From Streptomyces sp. I05A-00742 (GTDB lineage: Bacteria > Actinomycetota > Actinomycetes > Streptomycetales > Streptomycetaceae), in NCBI RefSeq assembly GCF_013055795.1, contig NZ_JABETO010000001.1:310376-374375 (forward strand): a stretch of 64,000 bases of DNA, in the 5' to 3' direction. Positions 1-7,348 of the stretch are shown here, piece after piece. Within the stretch, counting starts at the first letter, position 1. Each line of letters begins with the position of its first letter. The position numbers were made by a program, and so were the translations under genes. The notes under the pieces were generated by a model that was not told where the DNA came from, did not search any database, and worked only from the letters and a program-made list of their open reading frames with translations.

Positions 1-88
1 TGCCCAGGTCCTCCACCGCCTTCTCGGCAGCGGACCGGGTCCCGTTCCCTCCCCGGCGTACCTGGTGCGTCTCTATGTCAACGTCCAT
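1..88 (-). CDS. N-terminal part of an unidentified protein, cut by the window edge
   Basis: An ATG at 86-88 read leftwards opens 29 codons with no stop up to the window edge. The peptide starts MDVDIETHQV, then has a Gly/Arg stretch and an Ala/Glu-rich helical-looking end. A GGGGG run ends seven bases before the ATG and would serve as ribosome binding site. It lies 68 bp downstream of the phosphotransferase stop on the same strand, so it may be the last visible gene of the leftward cassette. Only the start is present, so no function can be given. The opposite strand is also open here, which weakens the call. Confidence 0.4.
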   Translation of the reverse strand, partial: MDVDIETHQVRRGGNGTRSAAEKAVEDLG

Positions 89-156
89 GCCCTGACCCCC
101 AATCAGCTTGATCACCTTAATCGAGCTGCGGGCCTTGCGGTCGGCCGGCCGTCGCC

Positions 157-969
157 CTACAACACCGACTCAGGAATGCAGCGGTGGTCCACCCATGACC
201 GAGCTGCTACCTCCATGGCCCTGCGCCACGCCTCACCGGGGTGCCGGTCGGCGATGGCACGATGCATACGCAGATCGGCCACGGCGAACGCGTCGATCGC
301 ATGCGGGTCCGCGTTCGTCCACGCGGTACAGCGTGCCGCCCACCCTTCGGCGGACTCGGGGCTGTGGCCGGCGGAGATCAGTTGCACGACGAAACAGGCC
401 GGGTCGATGAAGCCGGGCCCACACGTGGGCCACGACCAGTCGATCATCCACGAACCGGCTTCTCCTACCGTCAGGTTGGACGGGTTGATGTCGGTGTGCA
501 GCAGGGCGTCGCCGCGGAGAAGTGCCAGCTCGTCGTCGCTGCTCACGTAGGCGTCCCACCGGTCTTCCCGCCAGTCCCGTGCGACGTCGGGCAGCTCCAG
601 GCTCGCCGCCCGGTTGAGGAGGTCGACGGCGATGGGGAGATCCGGTGAGCCCGGCTCGAAGTCGAGGCCGCGCTCCTCGACGGCCTCGAAGCCGAGGATG
701 ATCCACCCGGCGTCGTCTCCGTCAACGCTCCACAGCAGCCGGGGCGAGAGAGGTTGCACGTAGGGGTTGATTGCCCGTTCCCGGAGGATGGAGTCCTTCC
801 GCCCCCCGGGGTTGTTGAACATCGCCTTGACGAAGAACCGCCCCTTCTCGCTGTCGATGACCGCGGAGAAGTCGGAACCGAACCCCCGGGCCGGAAGCCG
901 AACGTGGGTGACGTTGCCGGTGTACGGCAGGATCAAGTGTCTGAAGTGGCCGTCGGGCAGGTCATCCAC
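157..969 (-). CDS. APH/protein-kinase-like phosphotransferase
   Basis: A protein of about 270 residues related to the aminoglycoside phosphotransferase and choline kinase fold. The catalytic loop is visible as HTDINPSN near residue 158, followed about 18 residues later by IDW, the usual Brenner-type H-x-D....N plus metal-binding D pair. An early K in FFVKAMF may be the ATP-anchoring lysine. I chose the GTG at 969 because GAGGAG lies seven bases upstream and because it leaves the radical SAM gene (stop at 990) without overlap; an ATG at 1008 has no good site. It is the fifth gene of a leftward cassette. The substrate is unknown: it could modify the radical SAM product or confer self-protection. 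Confidence 0.8.
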   Translation of the reverse strand: MDDLPDGHFRHLILPYTGNVTHVRLPARGFGSDFSAVIDSEKGRFFVKAMFNNPGGRKDSILRERAINPYVQPLSPRLLWSVDGDDAGWIILGFEAVEERGLDFEPGSPDLPIAVDLLNRAASLELPDVARDWREDRWDAYVSSDDELALLRGDALLHTDINPSNLTVGEAGSWMIDWSWPTCGPGFIDPACFVVQLISAGHSPESAEGWAARCTAWTNADPHAIDAFAVADLRMHRAIADRHPGEAWRRAMEVAARSWVDHRCIPESVL

Positions 970-989
970 GGCGGGTCTCCTCGGATACG

Positions 990-1907
990 TCAGTTCTTGG
1001 GCCTGCATTCGGTGCCCGGTGTCCCCGGACGGCACGAGTCGTTCGGGCTGCATCTCGGGTCGCATGGGTTCTTCGGGACGCAGTCAGGGGTACACGGCTG
1101 GTTCTGCCCCTGATCGTTGTCCTTGTCCTTCTTCCCCCAGTCGGCTCGGAGGGAGTCAACGGCCTTGGACAAGGCGGGGCCGCTCAGGATAGAGGCCAAC
1201 GAGGCATCGTGGACGTTGCCGACACTCATCCAGGTGGAGAAGACGCATGGCGCGACGTTGCCGTCCGGGTCGATCACAGCTCTGCCGTCGCCACATCCGC
1301 CGCACAGGCCGGACGCTTTCGGCTGCTGGTTGTCGGAGGCTCGTCCGAACTCCCGGATGTGGTCGGTTCCGACCCGACTGACGCCGATCGACTCAAGGTC
1401 GGCCTTCGCTGCCTCGATGCGCTGCTCGTTGTCTCCGACGATGCCGACTCGGATCGGGATGCCGAGTTCGAGCGCCTTGACGATGTTGGCGCGTGTCCTG
1501 GCGTGACTCGGACGACGGGTGACCTCGTCGTGCTCCGAAGCCTTGTTTGAGTAGTACGACGTTGCGAGCGAGACTCCCTTGCGTTGGAACAGGGTCCAGC
1601 ACTGTGGCGAGATGTGGACGAGGTTGCTGTAGACCTCGACGCCCAGGCCGGTGGCCAGCGCGCGGTCGACCAGCTCTGCGAAGTGCGGGTGCATGGTCGG
1701 CTCACCGCCGATGAACTGAACGTCGCTGATGCCGCAGGCGGCGGCCTGATCCAGGACGTCGGTCCAGTCCTCGCGCGACATGGCGCCATGGGTGCCCTTC
1801 GGCCCCGACTCGTTGTAGCAATGAGTGCATGAGAGCTGACACGTCCGTGTCAGGTCCAGCCAGAGGAATTGAGTGGTGGTCTGCTCGGCGGGTAACGCGG
1901 TGGCCAT
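990..1907 (-). CDS. radical SAM enzyme with SPASM-like, cysteine-rich C-terminus
   Basis: A 305-residue radical SAM protein. C23, C27 and C30 (CxxxCxxC, within CQLSCTHCYNE) would bind the [4Fe-4S] cluster that cleaves S-adenosylmethionine, and GGEPT near residue 67 is the SAM-binding motif. C202, C205 and C221 resemble the first half of a SPASM domain. After an acidic, Gln/Asn-rich linker (about 257-270) the last 34 residues hold six cysteines (272, 276, 282, 286, 292, 301), probably ligands of a second auxiliary cluster. Such enzymes usually modify ribosomal peptides or small molecules. AAAGGG lies about nine bases before the ATG. No convincing precursor peptide was found nearby, so the substrate is open. 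Confidence 0.88.
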   Translation of the reverse strand: MATALPAEQTTTQFLWLDLTRTCQLSCTHCYNESGPKGTHGAMSREDWTDVLDQAAACGISDVQFIGGEPTMHPHFAELVDRALATGLGVEVYSNLVHISPQCWTLFQRKGVSLATSYYSNKASEHDEVTRRPSHARTRANIVKALELGIPIRVGIVGDNEQRIEAAKADLESIGVSRVGTDHIREFGRASDNQQPKASGLCGGCGDGRAVIDPDGNVAPCVFSTWMSVGNVHDASLASILSGPALSKAVDSLRADWGKKDKDNDQGQNQPCTPDCVPKNPCDPRCSPNDSCRPGTPGTECRPKN

Positions 1908-1962
1908 GTACTTGCCCTTTCACTCGTCGCGGGTCCTCTTGCGCTTGCCGCCCCGGGCCACA

Positions 1963-2451
1963 TCAGGTCCCGGGGCGGCTCGTTCGTACGTTGAGGCGGG
2001 ACCGCGGGCGGGCACGGGTGGTCCCCCACCGGAGCTTCCCGGCCTCGATGAACCGGGCCAGGTCCTCGTGAGTGCGGCCGGTGGGGGTCGGCTCGAACGA
2101 GAGGGTCAGGCGGACGGGGCCGCCGGCGGCGACGTGCTTCCGCCACGCCTGCCCGGTGCCGGGAATCCGCAGCTCCCACCAGTCGTCGCCGTAGTCGAGA
2201 CGGGCGATGCCGTGGTGCAGGGATATCCGCGATCCGATGTAGCGGGGTTCTTCCTCGATTGGGCTGAGGTCCAGGCAGGCGGACAGGGCTCGCATGCCGG
2301 CCTTGATCCACTCGACGGTTTCGCCGGCCCGCCGGGGTGGGGTGTGGGTCATCAGAAGCTGGGCGACGGGGCCGGTGTCGGCCTGGTGGATTCCGTGGCT
2401 GAAGGTGACGCCGGCGAGGAAGCCGAGGCTTGGCGTGGTCTTGGTCGTCAC
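1963..2451 (-). CDS. uncharacterised protein of the radical SAM cassette
   Basis: A 162-residue protein that I do not recognise. The GTG start at 2449-2451 overlaps the TGA of the upstream ATPase gene (GTGA), which implies translational coupling and argues against the longer frame that begins at 2550 inside that gene. The body is mixed alpha/beta with several Trp and aromatic residues (YGDDWWELRIPG) and no cysteine cluster, signal peptide or membrane segment. The stop lies 55 bp before the radical SAM start. Because it is embedded between the ATPase and the radical SAM gene, it probably works with that enzyme, as a binding partner or tailoring subunit; this is inference from position only. 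Confidence 0.7.
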   Translation of the reverse strand: MTTKTTPSLGFLAGVTFSHGIHQADTGPVAQLLMTHTPPRRAGETVEWIKAGMRALSACLDLSPIEEEPRYIGSRISLHHGIARLDYGDDWWELRIPGTGQAWRKHVAAGGPVRLTLSFEPTPTGRTHEDLARFIEAGKLRWGTTRARPRSRLNVRTSRPGT

Positions 2452-2876
2452 TGCGGCCTCACTTCTGCCCACACGACCTTCCCGAACGGCCTGTCGGCGA
2501 TCCCCCATGTAGCAAGGGCGTCGACGATGTAGAGGCCACGGCCTCGGCATCGCTCGTCGCTCTCGGGTCTCAACCGGGGCTCACGGCGCACGGTGTCGTG
2601 TACCTGGATACGGGTGCGGGCGTCGGTGGTGTCGACGACGACCCGCAGGCGGTCACCGGGCTCGCTGCCGTAACGGACGGAGTTGGTCACCAGCTCGGAC
2701 ACAACGAGCGCAACAGTGAACAGATATTCGGCATCGGGGTCGGTGACGGTGTATTTGACGACATCCCGAGCGTAAGCGCGTGCCAGGGCGGGCGCCTGCT
2801 CGGTTGCGGCCAGGGTGAGGTGCGGCGGCGGGCCGGCGGATGCCGGAGCAGGGCACGCCGGCACAGAGGCGTTCAC
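2448..2876 (-). CDS. histidine-kinase-like ATPase (RsbW/SpoIIAB-type HATPase_c)
   Basis: A 142-residue stand-alone GHKL ATPase domain. The N box is ELVTNSVRYG (about residues 61-70), the G1 region is VHDT, and the G2 region is GRGLYIVDALA. There is no histidine phosphoacceptor or sensor domain, so this is the short anti-sigma or regulatory kinase type that is very abundant in Streptomyces. Known relatives phosphorylate or sequester anti-anti-sigma factors or partner proteins, but many streptomycete copies have no known partner. It is the second gene of the leftward cassette, 375 bp after gntR, and its stop overlaps the start of the next gene. Confidence 0.85.
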   Translation of the reverse strand: MNASVPACPAPASAGPPPHLTLAATEQAPALARAYARDVVKYTVTDPDAEYLFTVALVVSELVTNSVRYGSEPGDRLRVVVDTTDARTRIQVHDTVRREPRLRPESDERCRGRGLYIVDALATWGIADRPFGKVVWAEVRPQ

Positions 2877-3222
2877 CGCTCAGGCCCCCGCGCCCGTTCG
2901 CGATGTTGAATCAAGTGCTCGAACTGCACATGGTGGGACAGCATTTCGACTCCGATCGTGTTCGCTCACCGTGTGTTCCTCTCCCTACGGCCTTGGGGGC
3001 GGGTGATCTTCCGGACCGGCGACGATGAGAGGCGCGTTCACGGTCTTTGGCGGGTGGTCCTTGAAGATCAGCACCCGAACCGTGCGCCGACCTGCGCATA
3101 TCACTCGCGCGTCGCCACGCGCCCCGCGCGGCTTCGAAGACCGGGTTGCCCAGGGCAGCCCATGAGGCAGCGCTTGGCGGCGTGCCGCAGATGGTCAGGA
3201 GAGTCCTGAGTCACAGTGAACA
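2877..3222. other. intergenic region upstream of the ATPase gene, no convincing gene
   Basis: This stretch separates gntR from the ATPase gene and presumably carries the ATPase promoter. The only leftward frame of note is 62 codons at 2911-3099, rich in Arg and ending in KCCPTMCSSST; it lacks a ribosome binding site and I do not call it. No hairpin-plus-T-run terminator is evident apart from the palindrome at 3223-3248. Confidence 0.5.
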
Positions 3223-3248
3223 GACTGGACCGGTAAACCGGTCCAGTC
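3223..3248. promoter_or_regulatory. perfect 12-bp inverted repeat just past gntR
   Basis: Arms GACTGGACCGGT and ACCGGTCCAGTC are separated by only AA, three bases beyond the gntR stop. A two-base loop is poor for an RNA hairpin, no T-run follows, and each arm contains the ACCGGT core also present in the operator at 4008-4019. It may therefore be a second GntR binding site controlling the ATPase/radical SAM genes, although a factor-independent terminator cannot be excluded. Confidence 0.5.
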
Positions 3249-3251
3249 AAG

Positions 3252-3980
3252 TCAAACGTCTTGCCCCATCGGGTAGTTGTCCACCCGCTCCCACAGGTCG
3301 CAAGGAGTCACGCCTTCCTCGCACACCAGTGCCCAGCCTGCTTCGTCATAGGCGATGTGCAAGTCGATTGCGACCGCGAGCGGCTGTTCGCGCCCGAACT
3401 GCGCGGCCTCGTCCGTGGTGGCAAGGCGGACCGTTGTGATGTCCGTGCCCTTTGCCGGCCGCCGCCCGGTTTCGCGGGCGACATAGTTGGTGGTGCCCTC
3501 GATGATCGGCCCCTTCTGCGACAGGCGCGGGCACCGGTCGGCGATGCCTGGCGGGAACCAGGCGCACACGAGTGACAGGGGCGTCCCGTCGTCCATGAGG
3601 ACGAACCGGTCCCTTCTCAACGCCTGTTCATCGGGTTGCAGGCCGAGGGCGTCACGGATCTGTTCCGGAGGGGTCTCCCTGCTCGGCGATCCCAACCTGC
3701 GGAACGGACGGCCGCCGGTCACCCGCGTGGAGTTCGCGCGCCTCCTGCCTGCCGGCCGGGCCAAGGGAACATCTGTCACCCGGCATCCCAGGCCCTGGCG
3801 TGCGACGACCACGCCGTCTGCCCTGAGCATGTCCAGTGCCTTGTTGACCGTCGCACGCGACACGCCCCACTGTTCGCACAGGTCGCGACCGGACGGGAGA
3901 AGGTCACCGGGCCTGAACTCCCCATCGGTGATGCGTTGACGCAAGGAGTCGGCGATCTGTTCGTATTTCAAGGCTGGCAT
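3252..3980 (-). CDS. GntR/HutC-family transcriptional regulator with UTRA domain
   Basis: A 242-residue regulator. The first 70 residues form the GntR winged helix (YEQIADSLRQRI, then LPSGRDLCEQWGVSRATVNKAL), followed by a short basic linker and a C-terminal UTRA ligand-binding domain of the HutC subfamily. The ATG at 3978-3980 fits the family start; an upstream TTG at 4019 would lie inside the operator. It is divergent from the methyltransferase gene at 4028, and a perfect palindrome between them suggests autoregulation plus control of both directions. It is likely the local switch of the radical SAM cassette, responding to a small ligand. Confidence 0.88.
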   Translation of the reverse strand: MPALKYEQIADSLRQRITDGEFRPGDLLPSGRDLCEQWGVSRATVNKALDMLRADGVVVARQGLGCRVTDVPLARPAGRRRANSTRVTGGRPFRRLGSPSRETPPEQIRDALGLQPDEQALRRDRFVLMDDGTPLSLVCAWFPPGIADRCPRLSQKGPIIEGTTNYVARETGRRPAKGTDITTVRLATTDEAAQFGREQPLAVAIDLHIAYDEAGWALVCEEGVTPCDLWERVDNYPMGQDV

Positions 3981-4007
3981 CGTCCACCACTCCGATCTCT
4001 GGACAGG

Positions 4008-4019
4008 TTGACCGGTCAA
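4008..4019. promoter_or_regulatory. palindromic operator between gntR and the methyltransferase
   Basis: TTGACCGGTCAA is a perfect 12-bp palindrome, 27 bp upstream of the gntR ATG and 8 bp upstream of the methyltransferase ATG. GntR/HutC proteins bind short perfect palindromes of this kind. One site could control both divergent genes. Confidence 0.6.
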
Positions 4020-4027
4020 GGGACAGC

Positions 4028-4852
4028 ATGCTCCACATGGCTCTTCCGCCCGCAGTCGCCCCTGAGATCATCGCCTTCTACACCGATGGGTTCGACGAGG
4101 CAACACGGTTGACCTCGTCTGCCGACGGCGCGTTGGAACTCGTGCGAACCCAAGAGCTGCTGCGCCGCCACCTGCCGCCGGCTCCCGCAAGAGTGCTGGA
4201 TGTCGGCGGTGGCCCCGGGATTCACGCGCAGTGGCTGTCCGCCGACGGTTACGAGGTCCACCTGATCGACCCGGTTCCCCGCCATGTCACGACCGCGCAG
4301 GCGGCAGGCTGCAAAGCGATGCTCGGTGACGCGCGGCAACTCGAAGCGCTCAGCGACTCTTTCGACGTCGTTCTTCTTCTCGGCCCCCTGTACCACCTGC
4401 TTGATGAGAAGGACAGGCTTCAGGCGTTGTCGGAGGCCCGACGGGTCCTGAAGCCCGCTGGCGTCCTCGCTGCCGCAGCGATCAGCCGGTACGCCTCATT
4501 GTTCGAACACACCGCGACGACTCTGCTCGACCACGAACGTGTGCACGACGCTGTCAAAGACATCCTCGTCACCGGACGGCACGACCCGGGCCGTAAGGGC
4601 TTCACCGCCGCGTACTTTCACACGGCAGAAGGATTGGCGGCCGAACTCGCCGTTGCCGGGTTCGACGAAGTGAAGGTATACGGCATCGAGGGGCCGACCT
4701 GGTCTCTGCTGAAGGCCACCGAGCAGCACACCGGTAACCGGCTGACTGAATCCCCGATGTTCCGGGCAGCGTTGGCGGCAGCACGGTTGGCGGAGGCGCA
4801 CCCGGACCTCCTGGCTGCCAGTTCACACATGTTGGCGGTCGGGCAGCCCTAG
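4028..4852 (+). CDS. class I SAM-dependent methyltransferase
   Basis: A 274-residue Rossmann methyltransferase. Motif I is VLDVGGGPG (about residues 56-64), the acidic ribose-binding residue follows in VHLIDP, motif III/IV region is GDARQLEALSDSFDVVLLLGPLYHL read in parts, and a post-motif RVLKPAGVL is present. The C-terminal third is a lid-like region that should set substrate choice. An ATG nine bases further in (4037) is an alternative start. It is divergent from gntR and shares its operator, so it is probably co-regulated with the radical SAM cassette, perhaps as a tailoring enzyme. The methyl acceptor is unknown. Confidence 0.85.
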   Translation: MLHMALPPAVAPEIIAFYTDGFDEATRLTSSADGALELVRTQELLRRHLPPAPARVLDVGGGPGIHAQWLSADGYEVHLIDPVPRHVTTAQAAGCKAMLGDARQLEALSDSFDVVLLLGPLYHLLDEKDRLQALSEARRVLKPAGVLAAAAISRYASLFEHTATTLLDHERVHDAVKDILVTGRHDPGRKGFTAAYFHTAEGLAAELAVAGFDEVKVYGIEGPTWSLLKATEQHTGNRLTESPMFRAALAAARLAEAHPDLLAASSHMLAVGQP

Positions 4853-5214
4853 ATACGACGATGCGGCCCTCCCTCCCGGTGGTTCGTGGCACGAGGGTCC
4901 AAGGCGTCCAGCCGAGTCTCGTGGTACATCAATTGCCGGTCGATTTGGTCGCTGCGCTGGGCGAGGAGATGGGGGCGCAGCCATGTGGGCAGAAGGGCCT
5001 GTGCGCCGGGCCGTGACGAACGTCGAACACCGGCCCGTGGACGCTGACGTTCAAGGACGCGTCCACTTCGAAGATCGCCATGGCCGAGTGCAACCGTCGC
5101 CCCTGACCCTCTGCGTTCAGCCTTCGCCGTCGCCGCACCATCGCCACACGACGGTCGGAAAAGGGCCGGAACGGCCATGATCACCCAGGAATGACGAGGC
5201 GGGTGGATCAACAG
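4853..5214. other. intergenic region between the accessory block and rnpB
   Basis: About 360 bp with no frame that has both a start signal and protein-like composition. Leftward frames give Arg-rich translations that continue into rnpB, so they are not credible. A decayed gene is possible, since one leftward frame ends in a helix-like stretch with QIDRQLMYHETRLDAL, but nothing can be named. Confidence 0.4.
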
Positions 5215-5256
5215 CAAAAGGCCCCCTGATCTGCGATTTCGCAGTTCAGGGGGCTT
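5215..5256 (-). terminator. rho-independent terminator of rnpB
   Basis: Read leftwards, a hairpin with arms GCCCCCTGAACTGCGA and TCGCAGATCAGGGGGC (one mismatch, two-base loop) is followed by CTTTTG. It lies about 15 bp past the 3' end of RNase P RNA. Confidence 0.85.
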
Positions 5257-5270
5257 GTCGCCGGATGACC

Positions 5271-5681
5271 GACGGACGAGTCGGCCTGTACGCCGGGTTC
5301 TGTCTCCCAGGGTCCTTGCGGGCCCGGGGGAGGCGGCCATCCATCTAGGCCCGCCGTTGCCGGCGGGCTCGTGCGGTCTACCCGCGGACTCGGGCGGGCA
5401 GCCCTCGGTCGTCCGCGCAGGGTCGCCGGTGAAGGCGGCCCCTCTTGACCTTGCTCCGGGTGGGGTTTACCTAGCCGCCTGGGTCACCCCAGGCGCTGGT
5501 GGTCTCTTACACCACCGTTTCACCCTTACCGGGAATCCGAAGATCCCCGGCGGTCTGTTTTCTGTGGCACTGTCCCGCGGGTCACCCCGGGTGGGCGTTA
5601 CCCACCACCCTGCCGTGTGGAGCCCGGACGTTCCTCGGGGGATCCGAAGATCCCACGCGGCCGCCCGGCCGGCTCGTCCGC
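5271..5681 (-). ncRNA. rnpB: RNase P RNA (type A, actinobacterial)
   Basis: RNA component of ribonuclease P, which matures the 5' ends of tRNAs. The minus strand shows the P1 helix, CGGACGAGCCGGCC at the 5' end pairing with GGCCGACTCGTCCG at the 3' end. The conserved CR-I core follows (GAGGAACGTCCGGGCTCC near 5630), then GGGTAACGCCCACC, the ACAGAAAACAGACCGCC core (about 5550), GGTAAGGGTGAAACGGTGG, and at the 3' side GATGGATGGCCGCC, then ACAGAACCCGGCGTACAGGC. Length is about 411 nt. Ends are estimated from the P1 pairing. Confidence 0.96.
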
Positions 5682-5716
5682 CGTGCTGACCATGGTACCG
5701 GGCGGTGGGACGGGGG

Positions 5717-7186
5717 TTATGCCGGGGCGAACCAGACCTTGTCGCGGCCGGGGTTCGCCTCGATCAGGCGGACGCGGAGGCGGTGGCCGAGGGGGAGCGG
5801 GGGGCCGTCGCCGTCGCCCTCGACGTGGCCGACGACGGCGGGCTCGTAGAGGTGGACGGTGCCGGCGGTGGGGCGGGACGCGACGACGTCGACGACGTAG
5901 GCGTCGAAGACCTCGCCGATGCGGTCGCGGAGCAGGGCCGCCTCGACCAGGTCGACGGACTCGCGCTCCGCCTCGGCGGCCCGGCGGGTGCCGGTGGCCA
6001 TCTCGGCGGGGAGGGCGTCGAGGGCGGTCCGCACCCACTCGGGAGGGGCGGCGCCGGTGACCGCGGCGAGGCAGAGTTCGAGGGTGTAGCGGTCGACGAG
6101 GCGGCGCAGCGGGGCCGTGCAGTGGGCGTAGGGGGCGGCGACGGCGGCGTGGACGGGGTCGGCGGGCGGCGGGCGCTCGGCGGGGCGCTCCCGGTCGAAG
6201 ACGGTGTAGCCGGCGCCGCGCAGCAGGGTGGTGCACTCCTGGAGGAACGCCGCGTGCTGCGGGTGGCCGGGGTCCAGGGCGCGCAGGACGACGGCGTACG
6301 ACATGTCGTCCGGCCAGTTCACGCCCAGCGCGCGGGCCACCCGGCGCAGGGCGGCGACCGCGCCTCCGGGGGCGGCGGGCAGGGTCCGGAGGACGCCGGT
6401 GCCGGCGGTCAGCATCAGCTCGGCGGCGGCCATGCCGGTCAGCAGGGAGATCTGCGCGTTCCAGCCCTCGGCGGGGGCCGGTGTGCGGTACTCCAGGACG
6501 TAGCGGCCGTCCTGCCGGACGATCTCCTGCTCGGGTACGTCCAGCGAGACGCCGCCCCGCCGCCGCTCCAGCTCCTGCCGGAGCAGGCCCGTCTCCCGGA
6601 GCAGGACCAGGGGCTCGTCGGCGGTGCCGGTGTCGAGGGCCCGCTGCACGCCCGCGTAGTCCAGACGGGCGCGGCTGCGCACGAGGGCGCGGCGCAGGTC
6701 CGTACGGACGACGGACCCGTCCGCGTCGAGGTCGAACTCCCACAGCAGGGCCGGCCGGTCGTGGTCCGGGAGCAGGCTCGCCGCGTTCTCGGAGAGGGCG
6801 GCGGGGTGGAGGGGGACGCGGGTGTCCGGGTAGTAGACGGTCACGGCGCGCCGGTGCGCCTCCGCGTCGAGGGCCCCGCCGGGGGCGACGAAGGCGGCGA
6901 CGTCGGCGATGGCGTAGTGCAGCCGGTAGCCGCCGCCCTTCCCGCGGCGGGCCAGGTGCATCGCCTGGTCCAGGTCCTTCGCCCCGGGCGGGTCGACGGT
7001 GAACAGGGGGAGCGCCGTCGCGTCGTACACCGGCACGCGGGGCCGCCGCCGCGCGGCACGGTCCGCCTCCGCCCGGACGTCCGCGGGGAAGCCGGTGGGG
7101 GCGTGCGTCCGCTCGCGCAGCTCGCGCAGGGCTCTCTGCAGCGGGGCGCGGTCCTCGTCCGTCACCCGCATCTTGCGGCGGGGCAT
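5717..7186 (-). CDS. RNB-domain 3'-5' exoribonuclease (RNase II/R family)
   Basis: A 489-residue ribonuclease with the RNB catalytic domain of RNase II and RNase R. The metal-binding aspartates are seen in TVDPPGAKDLDQAMHLA (about residues 65-80), followed by LHYAIADVAAFV and the region YPDTRVPLHPAALSENAASL. The conserved C-terminal APYAHCTAPLRRLVDRY carries the catalytic arginine. It is shorter than RNase R, with no clear cold-shock domains in front and only a short C-terminal beta domain, as in other streptomycete copies. The ATG at 7184-7186 (MPRRKMRV) matches the beginning of protein-like sequence; longer frames are GC artefacts. It is followed closely by rnpB on the same strand, and both act in RNA processing. 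Confidence 0.9.
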   Translation of the reverse strand: MPRRKMRVTDEDRAPLQRALRELRERTHAPTGFPADVRAEADRAARRRPRVPVYDATALPLFTVDPPGAKDLDQAMHLARRGKGGGYRLHYAIADVAAFVAPGGALDAEAHRRAVTVYYPDTRVPLHPAALSENAASLLPDHDRPALLWEFDLDADGSVVRTDLRRALVRSRARLDYAGVQRALDTGTADEPLVLLRETGLLRQELERRRGGVSLDVPEQEIVRQDGRYVLEYRTPAPAEGWNAQISLLTGMAAAELMLTAGTGVLRTLPAAPGGAVAALRRVARALGVNWPDDMSYAVVLRALDPGHPQHAAFLQECTTLLRGAGYTVFDRERPAERPPPADPVHAAVAAPYAHCTAPLRRLVDRYTLELCLAAVTGAAPPEWVRTALDALPAEMATGTRRAAEAERESVDLVEAALLRDRIGEVFDAYVVDVVASRPTAGTVHLYEPAVVGHVEGDGDGPPLPLGHRLRVRLIEANPGRDKVWFAPA

Positions 7187-7288
7187 GATCCGAGCGTATG
7201 GGCGGCCGGGGCGGGCGGCGCGGTGGGTGTGGCGTACGGCGTTAGGCTCGCCGGGGCGGGCCGCGCCCGCGGCCGCACCGCCGAATGA

Positions 7289-7330
7289 CCTGTGGCCCGA
7301 CCTGTGACATGTCCTGTGACGTGACCTGTG
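7289..7330. repeat. CCTGTG hexamer repeated four times at 12-bp spacing
   Basis: CCTGTG begins at 7289, 7301, 7313 and 7325, exactly 12 bp apart, in the region between the RNB gene and yaaA. The last three units share the longer form CCTGTGACRTG or close to it. The array ends 19 bp before the yaaA start, so it overlaps the place where the promoter or leader should be. Confidence 0.7.
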
Positions 7331-7348
7331 AGAACGAGGAGACCGACC

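Noticed and set aside
65..648. Rightward frames at the left edge
   Set aside because: They are antisense to the phosphotransferase gene, whose catalytic motifs are clear, and have no start signals.
1908..1962. Short GTG-started basic peptide just before the radical SAM gene
   Set aside because: Only 13 codons and overlapping other frames; it could be leader sequence, but nothing supports a gene.
2911..3099. 62-codon leftward frame ending KCCPTMCSSST as radical SAM precursor peptide
   Set aside because: No ribosome binding site, highly Arg-rich body, and the Cys-rich end alone is not enough to call a precursor.
5705..7288. 527-codon rightward frame over the RNB gene
   Set aside because: Antisense shadow; the leftward frame has RNase II/R catalytic motifs.
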